From positions 45,446,310-45,510,309 of the forward strand of contig CM037861.1 of assembly GCA_021292105.1 (NCBI GenBank): a DNA stretch of 64,000 bases. Reading direction: 5' to 3'. A program made the translations under genes and the position numbers. Below are positions 57,885-64,000 of this stretch, in pieces; within the stretch, counting starts at the first letter, position 1, and every line of letters begins with the position of its first letter. The notes beneath the pieces were generated by a model. The model was given only the letters and a program-made list of their open reading frames with translations, did not search any database and was not told the origin of the DNA. Source of the stretch: Anadara kagoshimensis. Lineage: Eukaryota; Mollusca; Bivalvia; Arcoida; Arcidae.

Positions 57885-59330
57885 TGGATGACAATGTTAG
57901 AAAATTTCTATGATTTTGCTTATGAATGTTTGAAAACATGATGGAACTGCATCCTTGGGACTGTAGCTGTTGGGAAACCTCCCACAAATTCACCTACACA
58001 GTTTCTGAATGTTGCTAAGAGAAGGCACTGCAGGAGTATTGATAGTGAGGTAAAAGAGATTTATACCATATGTTTCCTTTTCGCTACAACAAGCCTACGT
58101 CAGAAATAACACGTATGTTATGTTTCCACTGCTCTAGATGCCTTTAACAATCCTGTGGCATATCTCCACCATTAAAAGAACTGCTAAATCAATTGGCAAT
58201 GATTAGAATTAAAGTCATTCTCAAACTAATTTTATTAATTAAGCTTTTTGTAAGCTATAGGATAATGGGTGATGGTGTTGAGCATTTTTGTGAATTTGTA
58301 CTGTCATGAATTAATAAAATTGATGATGATGATACAAAGAAACATACTGGGTCACTTTAATCGTGAAAACTATTAATCTTAAAATTCGATCAATTTTGAA
58401 TAAAAGGGCATCTTTAAATTAATATTTCTTTTCCTAAAAGAGTGGCGTCTTTTCTTTAAAATGAGAATTATGATTAAAACAACACTTTATGAAGTAAAGG
58501 AAAAGCATTCAGTGTCTCAATGTGTTTTATTGGGTTGTACGGAAATAATTTATATAGTATAATTTTAAATGATTCTATAGCGTTTTTCTTCAAAAATTTC
58601 AAAAAGTTATGACGTCATGGACACGTCACAGTAATAGCTACGCCAATCAAGTTTGTACTTTATAAAAGCTGAAGTTGTTCCCGTTATAATGATACCGAAT
58701 ATGATCTTAATCTACATAATATCACCGACAAGAAGATGAAAAACGTTTCACTACCCCATTTCCATCATTTTTAAAAAAAAATGTGTATCTTTGATATATT
58801 TTTTCTAAAAGAGTGGTGTTTGTTCTTGAAGCTGATGAGAATATATGATCATTTATAACTACCATTCATTAAGTAAATGAAAAACATACTTTGTCTTAAT
58901 GTGTTTTATGGTTCTGAAATAATTTAATAAAGGATAAATTTACACGATTTTATAGCGTTTTTCCTCAAAACTTGTGTCTATGACGTCATGGTGATGATAT
59001 AGTAGCAGCTACATCAAACAACTTTGTATTTTATAAAAGCTGAACATGTGCCCTTAACACTGATATCAAATATGATCTATATCCGCATACTATTATTGAA
59101 AACAAAGATAAAAACGTTTCCCTACTCCTAATAGAAAAATGTACTGAAAACCTTCATGTACTCTTAAAAATTGATGTTTTACATGAAGAGCACCCCAATT
59201 TTTTTCTGGGAAACTTTCTGATTCCATTACTAGACACCCTAAGGTACCAGAAAAAAGTGGTGTCGGAGGATACTGGGGGTGCACGGTGGGTCCATCTAGC
59301 CCACGGAGTATTAGATTTAACAACGATTAT
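57885..59330 (-). repeat. right arm of 5.3-kb inverted-repeat structure
   Basis: Mirror of 53984-55400: CTATGATTTTGCTTATGA…ATGGGTGATGGTGTTGAGCA…TGACGTCATGG…TGTCGGAGGATACTGGGGGT-GCACGGTGGG…AGCCCACGGAGTATTAGATT. Arms differ by many substitutions and small indels, so the inverted pair is old or has been evolving separately. The ORFs at 59093-59469 lie inside this arm and are not genes. Confidence 0.8.
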
Positions 59331-59879
59331 AGATTGTTGTGACATTATATTCGTAAGCACCCCGTCATTCGGAAAAATAATTACATCACTGATATATTTC
59401 TTACCTGTATGTCGTGTACGTATGGCACTGGATACTAACATGTGTATTTTTACCGTGGGTAAAATCTAACTTCATTAAAAACTATCAAAAGTTCAGATTT
59501 AGCAAGAGGCTGTTAAGATTCATTTCAAACATTGCTTCAATGCTTTTGTAGTTTTTGGGTGTTTCAATCTCTTTCAATTTCTTGGTAAAGGAGCAGAAAT
59601 TGACTACATTATTGTCTCCTTTAAACTGTGTATACAGTAACTAGTTAGTCACATTACACCCAAATCAACTTTTAGATCCATATACCGTTTAACTAAATTT
59701 GCCAGTTTTCAAAGTATTTATTTTGAAATTTTGGATTTATTTACCAAATATCAGTTTAATCATTCTTTTTACATTTTATTCGTTTCCAGAATGTGTTATC
59801 AAGATGTGTTGGTGTAGTTTTTTTTTTATTATTATTATTATTATACACGTATATCTCATTATTTGTTTTCTTATCTCAG
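59331..59879. other. PAN/kringle gene intron 1, 3' part
   Basis: No feature beyond the T/ATT-rich tract at 59818-59842, which forms the pyrimidine-rich approach to the exon at 59880. Confidence 0.4.
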
Positions 59880-59991
59880 AGTTTAGCATCGACGTCGGGA
59901 TGCGCTAACGTCGTTTGTCAACCGGAACATATTTGCGTGGAACTATCGGATGGCAGCACCACGTGTATGAGCACAGAGCCTGACATTCTCC
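59880..59991 (+). CDS. PAN/apple-FOLN-kringle secreted protein, exon 2
   Basis: Residues 113-149 plus one base, reading SLASTSGCANVVCQPEHICV and ELSDGSTTCMSTEPDIL. The acceptor TTATCTCAG ends at 59879 and donor GTATGT starts at 59992. The four cysteines (C-x4-C-x5-C-x9-C) and DGSTTC resemble the first half of an EGF-like or follistatin N-terminal (FOLN) module. It joins in phase 0 to exon 1 and in phase 1 to the kringle exon. Other exons could lie in the 9-kb intron, but frame agreement makes direct joining plausible. Confidence 0.72.
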
Positions 59992-60059
59992 GTATGTGTT
60001 CCAGAGTATGCAACTCTGTTATATATAAATTGTATAATATGTATATTATTCCATTTTGA

Positions 60060-60795
60060 ACATATTCATGGTTCTAAGATTTTCAAATGAACATTCAGTT
60101 TGAGCCTACAAATTAGATAGTTTTCTTTGAAAATAGAATACATTTACTATTGGTTATTCCTTTCATTCTTAATTTTAATCATACATGTGGCTTGTGTACC
60201 TAGCTAAACAGGACCAGTAGGTGCTTACCTTTCTGAATCACTAGGCGTCAATTCCCTAGTGGAAGTTCAAGTGGTAAACCTCATTTACCAGTTTCAAATT
60301 TTTCACTTTGCATTGGGATTTGGATTTGGACATGAATTTGTATATACACGTATTTGTTTTTGATTATAAGAAAAAGCAGAGGGTTTGGCTTTATGTCTAC
60401 ATATAACATGTTTGTTTTTACAAAAAAGGGATTTTCAAAAATATTTATATTACTTTAGTAGATACTTAGCATTTTTAACATAAGTCTTATTTAGTCACAT
60501 GGAAAAGCATATAAACTATACCACCAGATATAATTATACCTTTACCATTGTATCAAGTCGTTAGTATTACATCCTACTCGGTCAATATAATGCGTATTAC
60601 TTGCATATTTATCATTCTGGTTTATAACAAGTTGTAGTTCCCAACTGTGAATTTTACATGTACTATAACATATTTTTTTAAAAGAATTTATTTTTTTAAA
60701 TTTTTTATTTTATTTTATTTGTTTATTTATTTATTATTGCATTTATTAACATGTTTTATAAATGGTTTATTTTTTTCTATTACTTCATGGTTCAG
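60060..60795. other. intron 2 of PAN/kringle gene
   Basis: Includes a fragment of the repeat with TCCCTAGTGGAAGTTCAAGT at about 60250, then a long T-rich tract (60660-60780) leading to the kringle exon. The short ORFs here only matter where they run into the exon. Confidence 0.4.
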
Positions 60796-60993
60796 CATGC
60801 AGGATATCTGCAGCAGGGGGAGAATACCGAGGAAACGTATCGAGAAGTATCCGAGGTCATACATGTCAAAATTGGCTTAGCCCATATACACATAACTACT
60901 GCAGAAACACCAATAACAATGATATTTTACCATGGTGTAAAGCACCAACAGGGATTGGAAAAGATTATTGTGTGATTCCAGAATGTTTTCCAA
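60796..60993 (+). CDS. PAN/apple-FOLN-kringle secreted protein, exon 3 (kringle)
   Basis: A 198-bp exon in phase 1-1, coding about residues 150-215. The acceptor TGGTTCAG ends at 60795 and donor GTATGT begins at 60994. The frame has the kringle signature: CRISAAGGEYRGNVSRSIRG, HTCQNWLSPYTHNYCRN, ILPWCKAPTGIGKDYCVIPE-C. All six kringle cysteines are accounted for (C of CRIS, HTC, NYC, PWC, DYC, PEC), but the loop between CQNW and NYCRN is about ten residues shorter than in plasminogen-type kringles. Kringles are disulphide-bonded binding modules in secreted proteins. A symmetrical 1-1 exon is typical for shuffled modules. No protease domain follows in the window. Confidence 0.85.
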
Positions 60994-61315
60994 GTATGTA
61001 TAAAATATAATGTATAGGTCGTCCACGATCTTGACAAAGTATACAGGGAGCCTATGTTATAGTCCGATCACATTTTCAGTGAAAAAACTAGTTTTGAATA
61101 GGTGGTGTGATTCATCTCAGATATTTTACTTGATATAACTTCAATAGACTTGAAATTTCACATGTCTTTTAAGAATATATATTTTTTTTATATTTTGAAT
61201 ATTTTTGCAAATATTTCAGCTTTTTAAATCTTTTTCCTTTTAATTTTTACAAATAAATTTTAATAAACTTTTTTGATAAAAGTTTGTTAAGAAATAAATA
61301 CTTGTTCGTTTGCAG

Positions 61316-61326
61316 TCTTGTTTTAA
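61316..61326 (+). CDS. possible terminal exon of the PAN/kringle gene
   Basis: TTCGTTTGCAG at 61305-61315 is a good acceptor. In the kringle exon's phase it adds ILF and stops at TAA (61324-61326), giving a 218-residue protein. GTAAGT at 61329 is also a donor-like site, so this could be an unused exon or part of a longer gene continuing past the window. AATAAA near 61631 might serve for polyadenylation. Confidence 0.3.
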
Positions 61327-61782
61327 AGGTAAGTGTTTAAAAATACTATTTTTCTATTAACATGGTTAAATTTTTAATATTCACTTTAGTTATTGAGTTT
61401 TTGGGAGTTAAAATTTAGAAATAATTGAAAGGTAGCTGTTGTACCTCTGATATTTTGTTATGGCATATTCGACAGCTTCACTCATACAAGTCATTCAAAA
61501 CTGAGTTCTGATTGGCCAATACGTATTCACGCGATACGGGTTTATACAGGTGTTTCTTTTCCTAACCAGTATACGCCACAGACTAATCCATTGTATTTGT
61601 TTATGAATGGAAAAAAGAGCACAGACATCAAAATAAAAAAATAGAATTCATTTATTCACTTGTTTGGCCTGGAGCGACACAATCTTTTAATTTAATGTTT
61701 AAAAACTACAAAAATGAATTTTTTGACAATAAAGCATTTTACTACGTGATACGCACCATCTAAATTTAGATGTGTAGCTGAT
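61327..61782. other. 3' flank of kringle exon
   Basis: AT-rich, no recognised gene or repeat. GATTGGCCAATACG at about 61511 is a CCAAT-type palindrome. Confidence 0.35.
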
Positions 61783-63854
61783 AACAAGAGGCCCAATAGG
61801 GCCTGTACCGCTCACCTGGGCCGTTAACAGCACAAAAACGCAATAAATACTACATTTAAGGAGCAATAACTCTGATGTGGATATTTAGATATTTATGAAA
61901 CTTGCTACTCGCATCTGTGACCTTGACCTTCGAACCAATGACCATAATCTATATATCAAAATGATGACTGCATCAATACCAACAATATTCTAATATATAT
62001 GCCTATACAAAAAGTTTATAGTTTTCGAGAAAATGAATCTTTTTGGTATTGTTTTGCAACTGTGACTTTGGCCTTTGGACCCATGACCTTTTTCTATACA
62101 TCAAAAAGATTGTTGTAATAATACCTACAATATTCTAATATAAATGTCTATATAAAAAGTTTATAGTTTTCGAGATAATTAACTATTTTGGTATTGTTTT
62201 GCTAATGTGACCTTGACCTTTGGACCCATGACCTTTTTTTATACATCAAAATGATCGTTGTATCAAAACCTACAACATTCTAATATACATGCCTATACAA
62301 AAAGTTAATAGTTTTCAAGATAATGAACCATTTCAGTATTCTTTCACATCTGTGGCCTTGACCTTTAAACCAATTACCTAAATCTATATATCAAAATTAT
62401 TGTTACATCAAAACCAACAACATTCCAATATACATGCCTATACAAAAAGTTTATAGTTTTCAAGATAATTAACGATTTTGGTATTGTTTTGCTACTGTGA
62501 CCTTGACCTTTGGACCTATGACCTTTTCTATACATCAAAATGATCGTTGTATCAATACCTACAACATTCTAATATACATGCCTATACAAAAAGCTTATAG
62601 TTTAAAAGATATTGAACCATTTCAGTATTCTTTCGCATCTATGACCTTGACCTTTAAACCAATAACCTAAATCTATATATCAAAATGATCGTTACATAAA
62701 AACCAACAACATTCCAATATACATGTCTATACAAAAAGTTTATAGTTTTCAAGATAATTAACAATTTTGGTATTGTTTTACTACTGTGACCTTGACTTTT
62801 GGACCCATGACCTTTTTCTATACATCAAAATGATCGTTGTATCAATATCTACAACATTCTAATATACATGCTTATACAAAAAGTTCATAGTTTACAAGAT
62901 AATGAACCATTTCAGTATTCTTACGCATCTGTGACCTTGACCTTTGAACCAATGACCTTAATCTATATATCAAAATGATCGTTACATCAAAACCAACAAC
63001 ATTCTATAATACATGCCTATACAAAAAGTTTATAGTTTTCAAGATAATTAACGATTTTGGTATTGTTTTGCTACTGTGACCTTGACCTTTGGACCCATGA
63101 CCTTTTTCTATACATCAAAACGATCGTTGTATCTATACCTACAGCATTCTAATATACATGCCTATACAAAAAGTTAATAGTTTTCAAGATAATGAACCAT
63201 TTCAGTATTTTTCGCATCTGTGACCTTGACCTTTGCATCAATGACCTGAATCTATATATCAAAATAATCATTACATCAATATCAACAATATTCTAGTATA
63301 CATGCCTATATAAAAAGTTTATAGTTTTGGAGATAATAAATAATATTAGAAAGTTAAAAAAATAGGTCATGACCTTCATAATTGACCTTGACACCATTTT
63401 AAAGGTAATTACAAGAATATGTCAAAACTGAAAACCCCATGTCATTATCTGGTCATATAGTCAAGTTATAACAATTTAAAAATATTTTACGATTTTTGCA
63501 AATTTAAACGCAAAAACGCGTAACCTATTTTTTAACCAAATTTCATGAAATGAACAAACTTAAAGGTTAAGACTATGTAGAATCCAAATATCACAGCAGC
63601 TTTTGCCTCCAAAGAGTGGTTCAAGAGAAGAAGATTTTTTTAGGTTTTGTCTATTTTTAGTAACAGCGGCCATCTTGGATATTCGATCGTCGTGATTTGA
63701 ACAAACTATAGTTAGACTCTGCCAAGGACCTTCCATGGCAAATTTGGTTTTATTTTACGCCCAGTAGTTTCGGAGGAGAAGATTAAAGTTTACTGACGCA
63801 CGGACGCACGCCTCGCCATGCCATAAGCTCACGTGGTCTTTGGCCAGGTGAGCT
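61783..63854 (-). mobile_element. complete HINE-like element with two-unit higher-order array
   Basis: On plus it starts AACAAGAGGCCCAATAGGGC-CTGTACCGCTCACC and ends GGTCTTTGGCCAGGTGAGCT, the reverse complement of the 5' end of other copies. Ten array units at 61910-63340 alternate between type A (GCATCTGTGACCTTGACCTT, CCAATGACC-AATCTATATATC) and type B (CTACTGTGACCTTGACCTTT, CCCATGACCTTTTTCTATAC). The body after the array has CAAAAACGCGTAACC and CGGCCATCTTGG, matching the bodies at 11036 and 18110. Confidence 0.85.
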
Positions 63855-64000
63855 AAAAATGGGTTTTAATTGATTTTTAGACTTATTATAACAAATTAAC
63901 CAATTTTTTAGACTTTTAATAAAAAATTTAACTCATTTGTTACAACACATGTTGTAAAAATAATAGATCTACATATACCATTAATGACATTTGACGTAAG

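Noticed and set aside
59093-59469. Overlapping ORFs of 70-95 codons on both strands
   Set aside because: All fall in the right arm of the large inverted repeat and have no counterpart in the left arm that stays open.

Overview
The window looks like nuclear DNA from a bivalve mollusc. It is AT-rich, has introns with GT/AG borders, and is dominated by repeats. Several repeats are of types known from bivalves: Helentron/HINE-like elements with internal tandem arrays and GGCCCATGGGCC-type 3' ends, tRNA-derived SINEs with a shared CTCGATATAAGTGAAA tail, mariner, and many short inverted-repeat elements. I did not identify the species.

Genes. (1) 3397-15107, plus strand: a complete three-exon gene for a TRMT10C/MRPP1-like protein, the SPOUT-fold m1R9 tRNA methyltransferase subunit of mitochondrial RNase P (385 residues). 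Both introns are full of repeats. (2) 33832-35582, minus strand: a two-exon, 468-residue tyrosine recombinase with its catalytic residues intact. It lies inside a Crypton-like mobile element that has a 134-bp near-perfect palindrome at one end, and a gene-less relative sits at 46.03-46.43 kb. (3) 36786-37589, plus strand: an intronless five-TM protein of unknown family whose last ~17 residues come from a SINE. (4) 50579 to about 61326, plus strand: a secreted protein built from a signal peptide, a PAN/apple domain, a four-cysteine FOLN/EGF-like segment and a kringle, on exons whose phases agree. The last exon is uncertain.

Layout. 0-3.4 kb: inverted-repeat elements upstream of TRMT10C. 3.4-15.1 kb: TRMT10C with nested HINE-like elements. 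15.1-24.9 kb: a SINE and a second nest of HINE-like elements. 25.6-26.35 kb: a foldback element made of about 20-bp GATATC units. 26.7-27.85 kb: a dead mariner. 31.0-32.3 kb: a second family of array-bearing element. 33.5-35.75 kb: the recombinase element. 36.7-37.9 kb: the TM ORF and SINE. 38.5-40.24 kb: a 31-bp minisatellite. 40.9-47.4 kb: small mobile elements and LINE/SINE fragments. 47.46-48.54 kb: a 48-bp minisatellite. 50.6-61.3 kb: the PAN/kringle gene, whose first intron holds a 5.3-kb structure with 1.35-1.4-kb inverted arms around a broken LINE. 61.8-63.85 kb: another HINE-like element with a two-unit higher-order array.

The genes do not form a pathway. What links the window is repeat biology: elements inserting into each other at the same internal T-tract, and arrays carrying dozens of AGGTCAAGGTCA nuclear-receptor-type sites into introns. 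The recombinase element is the best candidate for an active, little-described system.
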